A stretch of 64,000 nt of DNA from Oikopleura dioica (lineage: Eukaryota > Chordata > Appendicularia > Copelata > Oikopleuridae): assembly GCA_907165135.1 (NCBI GenBank), contig OU015567.1, positions 7,259,001 to 7,323,000 on the forward strand, written 5' to 3'. Position numbers and translations under genes: made by a program. Shown piece after piece: positions 34,054 through 44,282 of the stretch (the first letter of the stretch is position 1; each line of letters opens with the position of its first letter). The notes beneath the pieces were generated by a model. It was not told the origin of the DNA. It searched no databases and saw nothing but the letters and a program-made list of their open reading frames with translations.

Positions 34054-34933
34054 TCAGCCGCAGCACCCTCGGCAACCACAATGAACGCATTCAACGACCT
34101 AAAGAACATCAATTTCGGCTCTCTTTTTTTTCGCTCGATTCTACCTTTCCCTCCTCAAGTTTTGATTTAGGAACGCGGCAGACGCAAGTGGTCCCGAAGT
34201 TGGTATCCCTCGTTTGAATGCATCTGAGACAGCAGAGATTCTCGTATCCTTGCTTCTTCCACTTGGCGATCAAATTCGCGTCAGCAACTCCTTCTCGAAG
34301 GCACCAGTCGTACAACTCGCGCTACAAATTCGAAAATTGAAAACCTGTTCGTTTTGGGATAGAATTATAAGTACCTTCTTTTGGCGTTTATATATGCATG
34401 GAAAGACGGTGGCTTACCGAAATGGCCTTTCGCTTGTAGAAAAGGTCAAAAATGTAGCGCGATCGCTGATGGTGGATCTTGAAGACGGGCCAGAGTGATT
34501 CTACCTTTTGAAGGGTTACGAATTTGGCCAAAAGTGAGAAGCGGAGCAATGAGCGGTTTTGAGCAAATACTAAAAATTCTTCCGCTCATTTTCCGCTCAA
34601 AGTTCGTAACCATTCCTTTCGCTTGCCTTCATGAGACTCGTTCTCCGCTTCTTTCATCTTGATCGTAAGTTCCTCAAAGCATCGATTTTTAATTTTAGAC
34701 TAGCTTATTTCAATTTAAATAGACCAACGAACATAAATCCACTTAAGAAGAGTATCCGACGAGTAAATGAAATTAATCCCGAAGCGATTTCAATTAGCTT
34801 GATTAGGAAAGATTGAAAAGGATAATCAGAAGTGCACCGATCTTCGTTGGACATAAAGCCTTACATTCAGTGTTTCTTCAATCAGCTCGTAGCCCTCAGG
34901 CGCTTTCTTGCGAGTTCGACGGATTTTTGGCAT
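34054..34933 (-). CDS. BUD31: BUD31 (G10) spliceosome protein
   Basis: Exons 34865-34933, 34616-34672, 34418-34504, 34145-34321 and 34054-34098 give exactly 144 residues, the length of human BUD31. The start [19 protein letters not shown], the core [19 protein letters not shown] and the Cys-rich end [11 protein letters not shown] match the family throughout. BUD31 is a component of the activated spliceosome, next to the U2/U6 catalytic core. The intron between exons 2 and 3 (34505-34615) must begin with GA to give the conserved KRKVESLWP; all other introns are GT-AG. Confidence 0.96.
34505..34615 (-). mobile_element. GA-AG intron of BUD31 that is a MITE-like element
   Basis: In sense orientation the intron runs GAATGGTTACGAA ... 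TTCGTAACCCTTCAAAAG. The 9-bp ends GGTTACGAA and TTCGTAACC are perfect inverted repeats. Inner segments AATGAGCGG and CCGCTCATT also pair. AAAG before the insertion and AAAG at its end may be a target duplication that also supplies the AG acceptor. Confidence 0.8.
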
Positions 34934-35322
34934 TCTGAAAAGGTGAAATTATTAGTTCTTCTTTTAAATATTCAATAAAAAAGCGAAATTTCTTAGTAAA
35001 AGTCTTTTTTTTCAATAACGAATTGATATTATCATGACACTGTCAAAAATATCCTCAGAAGCTTTCTCTTGCAAATTTTTCTTTCTAAAGAAGTAGCTCA
35101 GGAATAAAATATTCTCGTGGAAAAAAGAAAGACGGATTTTGAAGGCAGGTGCGCGCGAAAAGAAAATAATTCTCGATCTTGATTGGCTAAACCGCGCATT
35201 CGAGCGCGCGATTCAATTTTGAATCAATTTCTTACCAGACCGAGAGAACAATCGGATTTTCCGAAGATACATTTATTTTACAGATAACAGATAACAGAAC
35301 TCTCAGAATTGAGTTAAAATTT
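34934..35322. other. Intergenic gap
   Basis: 389 bp between the BUD31 start and the GT31 stop. No additional gene. Confidence 0.5.
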
Positions 35323-36411
35323 TTAAATGTCGTCAATTTCAAGCACAGCTTTGATTTTTACCCTCAGATTGTTGATTTTTCCTCGAAAATGAATCGCCAA
35401 ATTGGGTTTGTGCTCGATTCCCACGCAAGCTTTGATCCTCAGCACTCCTGTAAAGACTGCATCTTCTATGGGGATGTAGATGATCTCTTCCGAAGTCGAA
35501 GCAGCTTCGGAAATGGCCAGCGCCGCTTCCCAATATATAACGTAGCGGCTCCGTAAATGTACTTTGGCCACTTCCAGTACGGCCACTTTTCGTGCTCCAC
35601 GAAGATTCCCTTCAAAACTCAATCAAGGGCTTCTATTTCAATTAAGGGTGTACCTTTCTATTTGCCCATCCGCTGTGGACGTCCATTCTTGGCAAAACTG
35701 CTCCCCAAATTGCTCGTTGTTCATTTTTATCGAGAATTTCCATCATTGCAGCTAAAGTACAGTGGTCAACGATGAATTAAAAGACTGAACATACCCGGGT
35801 CTGACCAAACATCATCATCTTGAATCATAAAGAATTCCGGCTCCTCGCAACTCTCAAAGTATTCATACGCCGATTTCGTCTTGAGCACCAAGTTCTCATA
35901 GCAATCCTTGAAATCTCCAATGATGATGTCTTCCTCATCCTCAAGCTCGATCTCCGTCCTGCCAAGAATGAAGAAAACACTGTATAAATCTCGTTTCGGA
36001 AGTCGATGAAAATAGAAACGGAGAAGATTTCGAAATTCCAAGTTTTTCGGAGCGGAGTTGATGATGATCAAAAATTTGGAGGTGGGACATTTTGGCTTCT
36101 TCAAAAAACCAAGGGTGAGTTTTCTGCTTTGTCGCCAACTTGGTGGCAACACTAGAAGAAAAATCATTCATCTCCCAAGGACGAGAAATTACCTTGAGGA
36201 TCGCAAACTCCATTTTCAAAAGTAAAAGAATTCGGCCCTATTCCCGGCGGAACTTCCCAGGGTTTGATGAAACTTGGATTCTTGAAATTTCTCTTGTAGG
36301 AAAAATCTTCAAAAATCTTATTCAAAAAGCTTCGCTCTTGTAAATATTTAAGAGCAGAATGAATAAGAAAATGATAATAAAAATAGCTAAAAAGCTAGAA
36401 TTTGTATTCAT
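35323..36411 (-). CDS. Beta-1,3-galactosyl/GlcNAc-transferase-like enzyme (GT31) with two frameshifts
   Basis: Exons 36193-36411, 35795-36151, 35654-35751 and 35323-35609. It starts with a type II signal anchor (FLAIFIIIFLFILLL). GT31 hallmarks are FFILGRTE, DIIIGDFKDCYENLVLKT, the DxD-type site MIQDDDVW, and IEDAVFTGV in place of the usual EDVYVG. Two single-base deficits interrupt the frame: in a five-base A run (36324-36328, + strand) and at a CCC (35529-35531). Restoring one base at each gives 320 residues. Either this is a recent pseudogene or both are assembly indels. The acceptor sugar is unknown. Confidence 0.75.
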
Positions 36412-36660
36412 TTCAAATCAGCTTTCAATTGAACTCCATTTCGTCATCAAAACCCGGTGATAAAAAGTTTTTCGTCCATTGTACAAAGTAATTATTGTCA
36501 ATCATCATCAACTCTCTTTTCTTCAAAAATAAGAAAATCTAAGGCCTGTATTTTTCATTGATATTTATTGAATAAATAATTTCGCAAAAAGATATGCTGG
36601 GCATTATTTTCAGGCAGTAAAGTTTCTAAAAATTCAAAATAAAACTAATTTTTTCATCCT

Positions 36661-39156
36661 TCAGAGATCAACAGCTTTTGCTTTGTAGAGAACGTTGAGA
36701 AGGAGGTCGTCGTGAAACGCGAATTTCTTCGCGGTCGGATGCACGATCCGTTCGACGAAGACGTTTCGCGACCAGGACGATGGTGTTGCGCGCTACCAGG
36801 GGATTATGTTATTGCGTTTTAAGTACTCATTCAGATTGAAAAGCTGTGTTTATGAACTTGATTATTCAAAGGACCGAATTATTATTATAATTTGAATAAT
36901 CATAATCCGCACCAGAAAGGCAGTACTCCTGACGCAAATCTCTTGTTCCGACGTCGAGATAATATCGTGTTCTGAGAATTTTTCGCAACTTAGCGAGTAG
37001 ACAAATGGAAACAAATCCTCGGAAGACCAAACTGGAAAGTCCGCTCCAAGTCGCTCTTTTACCATCTTTTTCATTCCGTCTCGAATTTGCTCTTCTGACA
37101 GGGGAACTGCCACGTAAACGGCTTGAATTTTATGCCTAGAAACTTGGCTGCGGCGGGAAAGGGGATGAAGAAGTTACCTAAGAACCTGGTCTTCGAGGTA
37201 GTCGACAAAATGCTTCAAAGCAGTTGGTACGTCCTCCATGATTTCTTTTACTTTTTGGCATGTTTTGTTGTCCTCCTGAAATAATTCAAACTAGAGGTTT
37301 TGACGGACAAACAAAGCTTTTGAATCCTTTTTTTTCTGAAAATATTTGGAAGGCTATAATCACGTTAGGCGCCTTTCACGAGAACCGAGTGTTTTTCTAC
37401 AGCAGAATTGACGCTTACAGTAAACAATAAACCCACTAGATAAAGCTTTCAGGGTGTGAAAGCTAAGACAGTACCTTTTCTTTACAGTGCTTCATCCAAT
37501 CATCAGTATCGAATCTGTAATGCACTGCAATGAATCGTTTTCCACCGACAATTTTCTCCATGAATCTGTCAATCATCTTGACGATAAATGGTGGTCTTCT
37601 AGTGCTTTGCATCATGTGTTTTAAGAACTGAAGATCTTCCGGGTTCTTGAGCGCTTTATTCGCGTTTCCGTTCCAAGCAGCGTGGAGGTAATTCGTGAAG
37701 TCGTTGAATTGAACGTAGGGAAAGACCCAGACCACGCAGCGAGCATCCTGGACGGGGTAGAGGGAGTGGATGTGCTCGTTTCCGTCCAACGCCAGATTTG
37801 AAGTCATTTTGCCGTTGAAGTCCTTTGGAAAGGTAGGAATGCCATCTCTCGGCCCGCAATTCGCGTCAAGAAAGGGATAGAGCCCTGTGAATTCTCTAAA
37901 GATCTCAAGCCGATCTGCAAGGTGAGATGAGCAAGCCGCCCGGGCATAGAGAACTGCATCGATGTGTCCAGCGCACTTCTCCTGAATTTCTGACATCTCG
38001 CAGGTCGTCGTCAAAGACCGCAGTGAACCCAGGTCAAGGCGCAATTCAGGCGGCACGAAAACGTTTCCGCCTTGAATACTCTTTCCCTCGGTTATCAATC
38101 TTAGTACAAATGATAGCTTTTATTAGAGGTTTTCCGACCAATCAGAATCGAATATGGTTTTGTGAGAGACCAAATTACTTAGTCTCCTTAATTATTTTAT
38201 CATGTGACCCAAGATAGCCTTACATCATTTGCAACTTGTAAGCGAACCGAGCCTTATCAGAATGATGTTTGAAGAAGGGAGGCACGCAAATTGTTCTGAA
38301 AAAAGTCTATTATTTTCTCTCCATTTCAGTCGCTCATTTTTTACCTGTTCATCTTTCTTGCTAAAATGAGGGCTTCTCTGAATCCACGCATTTGATTATT
38401 TGGTCCCCATGCCAAAACCGGAATTAGAAATTTCTCGGGGCTAGAAATTATTTGCATATTTAGAAGTATTAACGAAAGACTTGATTTACTTCGTATGAAA
38501 TCGAGGGACGATCCCATTTTTTCGAGGATTGTCAATTTGGCATTCTCGCCGTTGCAAATGGTCCTCGATCAATTTGTTCTCCAAGAACTTTTCCGCAGAT
38601 TCCGGCACTTCTTCTTCTTTGATTAATCCTTCGTCAGCCTCGACCAATTCATCCAAATGAAGGATCTCTTCTTCTTTCAGAATATTGTCGAAGTAATGAG
38701 CGACTGAAAACGATATTATTGGATTTAACTAACAATTTGTCTTTCTTAAAACTAAGGTTACGATTTCGCATTTTAAAGGGCATTTCGAATGAAGGGTCTG
38801 TTTTGGGTGATAATATATCATTCCGAAGATACGAAGCTAGAATTCGAATTCTTGAGATTAGGAAATTCAATTTCCACGGGAAAACTGGAGAAAACTGGAT
38901 CGTTTGAAAATTATTTTGATAAAAGTTTGGACGTGGCGGCGCGGGGGTTTCTAACGTGGTTAAATGGCGCTCAGAGGTTAAGGCTAACGTTCCATGCGCA
39001 TACCCTCGCGGGCCTTATCGTAATTTATCCGATTACTCTTTCTTGTCGCTACTCACAGCCTCGGACAGAATAGTCCACGTTATTAATCTGAGTTAGCAGC
39101 CAAAGACCAAGAATAATCCAAATACAGAAGACGGCAGCGCCAGAAATAGCTTCCAT
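36661..39156 (-). CDS. GDP-fucose O-fucosyltransferase-like type II membrane enzyme
   Basis: Eight exons (39057-39156, 38490-38703, 38345-38440, 38224-38295, 37475-38099, 37178-37275, 36913-37135, 36661-36792) give 519 residues with an intact frame. N-terminal anchor VFCIWIILGLWLL. The donor-binding start is WGPNNQMRGFREALILARKM, then NRTICVPPFF, comparable to POFUT1 FGNQ...LNRTLAVPPW. Later GGKRFIAVHYRFDTDDW matches the family VGIHLRxGxDW motif, and a C-terminal STAFL...SSWSRNVF the final conserved Ser-rich motif. Some Cys residues suggest a Golgi/ER lumenal fold. The exact acceptor is unknown; the length exceeds POFUT1 (near 390). Confidence 0.78.
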
Positions 39157-39550
39157 TTTTCCTTTCTGGCTTCTTCTACTACTTCTCTATCATTTTTTCT
39201 TCGCTAAAAAAGATAATTCTTTGGATTTAAGAAAAGCCAAAAAACTGGAAACTCTGTTTTGGGGACCCTTTCTTTTGATGAGAGTCAAACTATAACGTTC
39301 CGCTGAATCTGCCCGCGGCACTCTGCTTTCTACCGCAGTAAATAACTTTTGAAGAGCTTAATTCGGCTTTATTTGCCCCAATTACAGTATTCCGTCGTTC
39401 AGTCTGACCGTAATCAGTGCGATATGACCACCTGTAGTTTTTGTTTGATGCCGAGAATTTATTCCACAATTTTTCGTGTTTCCACGATGTCTTTAATTTT
39501 ATTCTATTCTTTGAGAGGTGCAAGAGTTATTCAGGCAGAGGAGGCAATAA
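39157..39550. other. Intergenic gap
   Basis: 394 bp between the fucosyltransferase start and the beta-catenin stop. No gene seen. Confidence 0.5.
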
Positions 39551-42452
39551 TCAAACGTCAGAATCTCCAGTAGTTATCTGCTGTTCTTCCGTTTCTTGGG
39601 CGAAATTCTTCGGCAGCTCGTCATGATCTTCTTGTTGCTCCATTTGTTCTAATTTCTTTTCGATTGTAGCTTTGCGTCGCAATGTCTGAAAAAGATAAAT
39701 TGGTCATTTGACCTTGGCTTTTTCGAGCTTACTCTTTTTTGGTCCTCGTCGATTTGGTAAAGAACGTATCCAGCATAAACCGAAACAGACTCGACATCGA
39801 TCGCCATGAGCTCGGAAATATGCCCTTCATAACTTTTGATTAGGCTTCGATATCCAGAGTCCTAGAAAGCATTAAACAACAGAAGCTCACCACCAATCTT
39901 ACTTGGGACAACTCTGCCAGGGCTCCAAGAGCTTCGCGTTTACAATTGAGCGAAGGGGCAAGAGCGAATTGCACAAGAGTTTTGACAACTCCGCTTGGAT
40001 CGTTGTTCATGAGCAGCTTTCGTTGCTTGTCATCCTTGCACAAGACATGGATCGCGCTGAGAGAAGCCTCAATGACATCGTCGATTTCGAACTGCTCGTA
40101 TCCCTTTGCAACGGATAGTTCGGTCATCAGCGAGTAGATTTGAGTAATCACTTTCAGATCGTACATTTTGTTTCGACAGCGTTTGTTGAGAGAGAGGTTT
40201 CGGACGAGTCTGAGGGCTGCTCGTTTGTAGGTGACATCTTGTTCGTCTGGCTGTTCATGGGTTAAAAAATTAGTCATTTTTTTACTGGAAAAAGAGTCTT
40301 TCAACCCGTAGCTCGGGAAAATTCTTGAGCGCGGAATGAAGTTCAGCAATGACATGGCGGTCGGCAATTTGATCTCGTGCCTTTTCAGCACATGGGTTTC
40401 TGGAGGTCAGATGTCGAAGCGTACAGATCGCGGGCTCTTTCGTGCTCAGGGAATCAGATGCTCTGTGATTTGGAATTAGGAGTATGTTTTAGCAAGGATT
40501 TCTTACTCTAAGATACAGGCGGAAAGTGATCGAACACCGTTGTTTTCCACGACGTAAGCCTTGTTTTTCTCAGAGTTGCAAGTCAAGTTGCAGAGGATGC
40601 CACCGGCGATGTGCCTCAAGCTGTCCACAACGTTAGAATCGCCACTGATGATCAAGAGGCAATCAGAGATGAGTCTGTGAATAACTTTGGAATCGTCATC
40701 GATTCTATCCGACAAATTTCGAATTGTCCACAGGATTGATTCCTTTATGTCTTCGCTCGCTTTGGGATCGTCAAACGCGGTGATCAAGCTGTTAACTGCA
40801 TCCAAGCTAAGAATTTCTCGCTGAAAATCGAAAATCACTCACTATAAAAAATATTTTCTCCCACCTTCAGACCAGAGTAAGCGCTGAGGGAGCAAAGAGT
40901 TCTAGAGGCGGCGTATCGAAGTTTTTCATAAGTCGAAGATTTCACCGCATCAATAATGAAGCCGATGCAATTCATTTCCGAAACAATCACCTTTGAGCCC
41001 ACATCTCCCATGCACAGCTGCTCCAGCGAGGCACAAACGATCGCGTGCACCTTATCTTTGAAAGGTCGATTTTCTAAAAGAGATTTTTACTACAGGAAAT
41101 GTTGAATATAAAAGCTGAAACCTTTGGGGCTAATCAGAGCGGACATCCGTTTGACTCCGCCAGCGAGACGAATTGCTCCCGCCACTTCGTCTTTATTGTA
41201 TGAGATGAGGTTGTAAAGCGTCGATAGGGCATATTTGACGATGGTGTCTTTTGGATGGCCGAGCATTCGAACCAGCGCTTGGATGGTGTGACCCTGAAAA
41301 TAAACTAAATGCAGCCGGCATTTTTGACCAGATGTTCTCGGCAGGTAATGCTTCCCGCCGAGATGGCGTTTCTCTGCCGCCACCAGTTGGACTTCTAAGT
41401 CGATATAATCTCCCAATGTTAATCCTTCACCATTATTAAAATGATTACTTCTAGTACTGAATTTTGCATATATCGACGAGAATTTGAATTCAGAATATGT
41501 ACTACACAGTGTAGTCTACACTTCTTTAAAATGAAACTGTAACTATATTCGCAATGCAAGAGAAGCAACCTGTTAAAACCAATAAATTATTTTTTGAATA
41601 GAAACTATGAATTGGTACCTTGAACATAGCCATTCGGCCTTTGGGTTCTTCACTAAGGATTGCCATCGTACCAAGAACAGCCTTTTTAGTTTCATCGTGC
41701 GTCTTTGTATTCGTGTCTATCAAAAAAAAACTGTTTACTTAGGAAAGCTTTCATTTGAAATTACCTTGAAGAAAATGGGAAAAGGCGGGCATAAGGTCTT
41801 TTGAATCAATGAGAGCATACTTCGGCGCTGCTTTCTTCGCGAGTGAAAGGATGGACGAAGCGCCATTGTGAGCCTGGTTCGGATCGGAGGAGTTCAACAG
41901 CCCTATCAACTGCGGCAGAACGGAAAGAGTCACTACAATTTTATCGTCAAATAAATTGCTGGGAAAGAATAATTTCTGTCGCTTTAAAACTTACCTAGTG
42001 CATCGTCTTTGAAATGGAGGAGATGGATCACGCCATCCATCAATTTTCGAACAGCTGGGGTGAGTTTGTCGACGTTTCTGTTTCGTCGATTACTGAAGGA
42101 TATTTTGGTCAAATTTTCTAGTGCTAGAATTTAAATCAAGCATTGACAATTAATGATTTTAGGAAAAACGAGCGATAAATTGATCGATGTTTTATTTAAA
42201 AATCAAATTAAAAATAAAAAAAGCTCTTCAAAATCATACCTTTTTGGAGCTGATGCATTTTCGTCTCCAATAACTGCTTGTTGGACCCTTTCTCCGATTC
42301 CACTAATTTCATCTGTCGGGAAAAACGATTCCCAATTCTACAAAAACCGATTTCTTTCTTGTTGATTTCGCGCTTTCTCTTACCAAAACTCCCAAATCCT
42401 TTTCATAATTAGGCTCTTCTCTGGCGATTTGTGTACTCTGAGTCCATGCCAT
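39551..42452 (-). CDS. CTNNB1-like: Beta-catenin
   Basis: Twelve exons (42384-42452, 42240-42337, 41995-42092, 41765-41932, 41619-41716, 41122-41293, 40865-41073, 40507-40820, 40306-40462, 39903-40250, 39733-39861, 39551-39685) sum to 665 codons. Armadillo repeats match beta-catenin in order: LLHFKDDALVTLSVLPQLIG, HTIQALVRMLGHPKDTI, STYEKLRYAASRTLCSLS, LWTIRNLSDR, GGILCNLTCNSEKNKAYV and TKEPAICTLRHLTSRNP. It works in cadherin adhesion and Wnt transcription. At 664 residues it is shorter than the human 781. The N-terminus lacks a clear DSGxxS phosphodegron. The C-terminal tail is only about 45 residues and ends GDSDV, a possible PDZ ligand. Confidence 0.95.
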
Positions 42453-42814
42453 TTTCCGGACAAATTATTTTTATGAATGATTCGCGAAAATACGACTTTC
42501 GCGAAAAAAATATGAAATCAGAGCCGTCTTTTACGAGTGAATGGCGATCACAAAAGAGCCCCCAAGTCAAGGAAAAAATGCGCGTACACGGCACTACGGC
42601 CATTCAGCAAGCCACGGAGCAAGTCACCATTGTGGGAGGGAATAATGGATTCACCAAAAAAGGCGACCATGAATCATTTATTGCCACCGTTAAAGCCAGT
42701 TCTTTTTATTCAAAACTCATCAAAAGTCGAGTTAGCAAATTTGGAGTTTATTTCAAATTCAGGGAGTTCAATGTCAGGAAAAGTCCATTCAGCGGGAAAA
42801 CAGTAATGGTGTTC
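42453..42814. other. Intergenic region upstream of beta-catenin
   Basis: About 360 bp; presumably holds the beta-catenin promoter. No motif stands out. Confidence 0.4.
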
Positions 42815-43113
42815 TTACTGGAGCTCAGCGACGAATTCAGCGTAGACGTTGGCGTCGCACTTGCCTCCGACATCGCATTGGTCGCACATTTCTCCGTCGG
42901 CGAGGCACTTGGCGCAGGGAACGCAAGCCATGATGTCGGCTTCTAAAAAAGAAGGGGAACAGCTTTTTGGTTGCGTTTGGGTTTCGAACCTGGGTGTCGA
43001 GCTTGGAGCTCAGAAAGGCCCCGGCTCTGGAGGGCTTGATCTTCAGCCTTGCAGCTGGTGATGCAGCAGGTGATGCAGCAAGTGATGGAAAGTCCGGCGC
43101 AGTTCGAGTTCAT
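42815..43113 (-). CDS. Inverted twin of the Cys-rich gene, lacking a signal peptide
   Basis: Exons 42990-43113 and 42815-42942 encode 83 residues if read from ATG at 43113. The sequence is the inverted copy of 43302-43591, about 98% alike, with small changes such as DQCDV for DECEV. Homology ends just after the CCITCCITSC segment. The signal-peptide exon is absent, but a new in-frame ATG lies three codons upstream of the join. It may be a 5'-truncated pseudogene or a cytosolic derivative. Confidence 0.6.
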
Positions 43114-43147
43114 CGAGTCAGATAAAGTCGAAACTCAAAACGTAAAA

Positions 43148-43591
43148 ATGAAGGAAAGGACAAAATGAATAACATAAATGTTAAAACTTTAACTTTTCAA
43201 TAATTCATAATTCCTATCCTCTACAGATCATCGCCGCCCTCGTTGCCGCCATCTCCGCCTCTGCCTTGACCGGTGAGTTGGATACCAAGGCCGGTTGTGC
43301 TTGCTGCGCCGGACTTTCCATCACTTGCTGCATCACCTGCTGCATCACCAGCTGCAAGGCTGAAGATCAAGCCCTCCAGAGCCGGGGCCTTTCTGAGCTC
43401 CAAGCTCGACACCCAGGTTCGAAACCCAAACGCAACCAAAAAGCTGTTCCCCTTCTTTTTTAGAAGCCGACATCATGGCTTGCGTTCCCTGCGCCAAGTG
43501 CCTCGCCGACGGAGAAATGTGCGACGAGTGCGAAGTCGGAGGCAAGTGCGACGCCAACGTCTACGCTGAATTCGTCGCTGAGCTCCAGTAA
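43148..43591 (+). CDS. Small secreted Cys-rich protein, 107 residues
   Basis: Exons 43148-43153, 43227-43416 and 43464-43591 give 107 residues. The first exon codes only Met-Lys; the join produces the signal peptide MKIIAALVAAISASALTG. This needs a GA-AG intron (43154-43226); the second intron is GT-AG. The mature protein has about 14 Cys, in CCITCCITSC and CVPCAKCLADGEMCDEC clusters. No known family; disulfide-rich secreted role inferred. AATAAA at 43632-43637. Codon use is strongly biased to C-ending codons, like the actin gene, suggesting high expression. Confidence 0.75.
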
Positions 43592-43631
43592 TCTCAGTTC
43601 CGCCTTTTTCAGATTCAGTGATTCAATGATT

Positions 43632-43637
43632 AATAAA
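43632..43637 (+). terminator. Polyadenylation signal of the Cys-rich gene
   Basis: AATAAA about 40 bp after the stop. Confidence 0.6.
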
Positions 43638-43752
43638 GTCCCATTCGTAAATCGGGTTGATAGTTATTGATGCCAGCGCGTACATAACAACAAGGGCAAC
43701 TGCGCAAATCAGGAAATCTTAAAATCCGCTTCGTAAATTATGTCTGAAAAGG

Positions 43753-44196
43753 TCAAACTCTTTGTAAATAAAAACATGATGAGCGGTTTCCTTCAATTCG
43801 AATGTCATCAAGCGGCCTTTGCTCTTGATCGCCTCGCCGTTGATTGAGCGGATTATTGGGAAGAAGCTGGCGCAATAGACGGATAAGTCGCCAGGTTAAT
43901 GTTTCGTTCTCTTTTTCCAAGTGTTCCTTGATGCGGCGCAACGCGGCCTGGCTTTCTTCAGAAACGCTTTCGCCGATATATTGGGTCAGCTTCACTTGAA
44001 CCGAGGGCTTTCCTTTCAGACCCAGCAACATGTTCGAGAGCTCTTTCTCTGACTCTAAAATAAGAATGGAAAAGTTATTGCGTAATCTATAAAAACCTTT
44101 CTTTTTAGAACATGAATTTTCTTCCAATCTGGAATCGGAATAGTTGACTGCGTATTTTGTGAAGACATCTTTGTATTCTTCGATAACCTTATCCAT
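43753..44196 (-). CDS. Unknown small protein, 133 residues
   Basis: Exons 44097-44196 and 43753-44054, with a 42-bp GT-AG intron, give 134 codons. The protein is charged and helical (VIEEYKDVFTKYAVNYSD, LRRIKEHLEKENETLTWRL) with no membrane segment or recognised family. An AATAAA-like signal lies just past its stop. A short inverted-repeat element lies 24 bp upstream of its ATG. Confidence 0.55.
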   Translation of the reverse strand: MDKVIEEYKDVFTKYAVNYSDSRLEENSCSKKKGFYRLRNNFSILILESEKELSNMLLGLKGKPSVQVKLTQYIGESVSEESQAALRRIKEHLEKENETLTWRLIRLLRQLLPNNPLNQRRGDQEQRPLDDIRIEGNRSSCFYLQRV

Positions 44197-44219
44197 CTTT
44201 TTTGGAGTTATTTTATGAT

Positions 44220-44282
44220 AGTGACACCCTTATTTTTCCTTTCTAAAAGACAGATTTTAAGTTAATGAATAAGGGTGTCACT
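44220..44282. mobile_element. 63-bp MITE with GTGACACCCTTATT ends
   Basis: AGTGACACCCTTATT and AATAAGGGTGTCACT are perfect 15-bp terminal inverted repeats. The same motif forms the inner arms of the foldback at 13483-13725. Confidence 0.85.

Noticed and set aside
41336-41416. Possible extra beta-catenin exon (start MGDYIDLEVQL)
   Set aside because: Splicing MAMFK directly to GHTIQALVRML reproduces the family alignment in phase. The extra segment has no counterpart.
42849-43061. Plus-strand frame starting MASHLPPTSHW, with a mirror on the minus strand at 43345-43557
   Set aside because: Both are antisense shadows of the inverted Cys-rich gene pair. The true frames carry a signal peptide, Cys spacing and splice sites.
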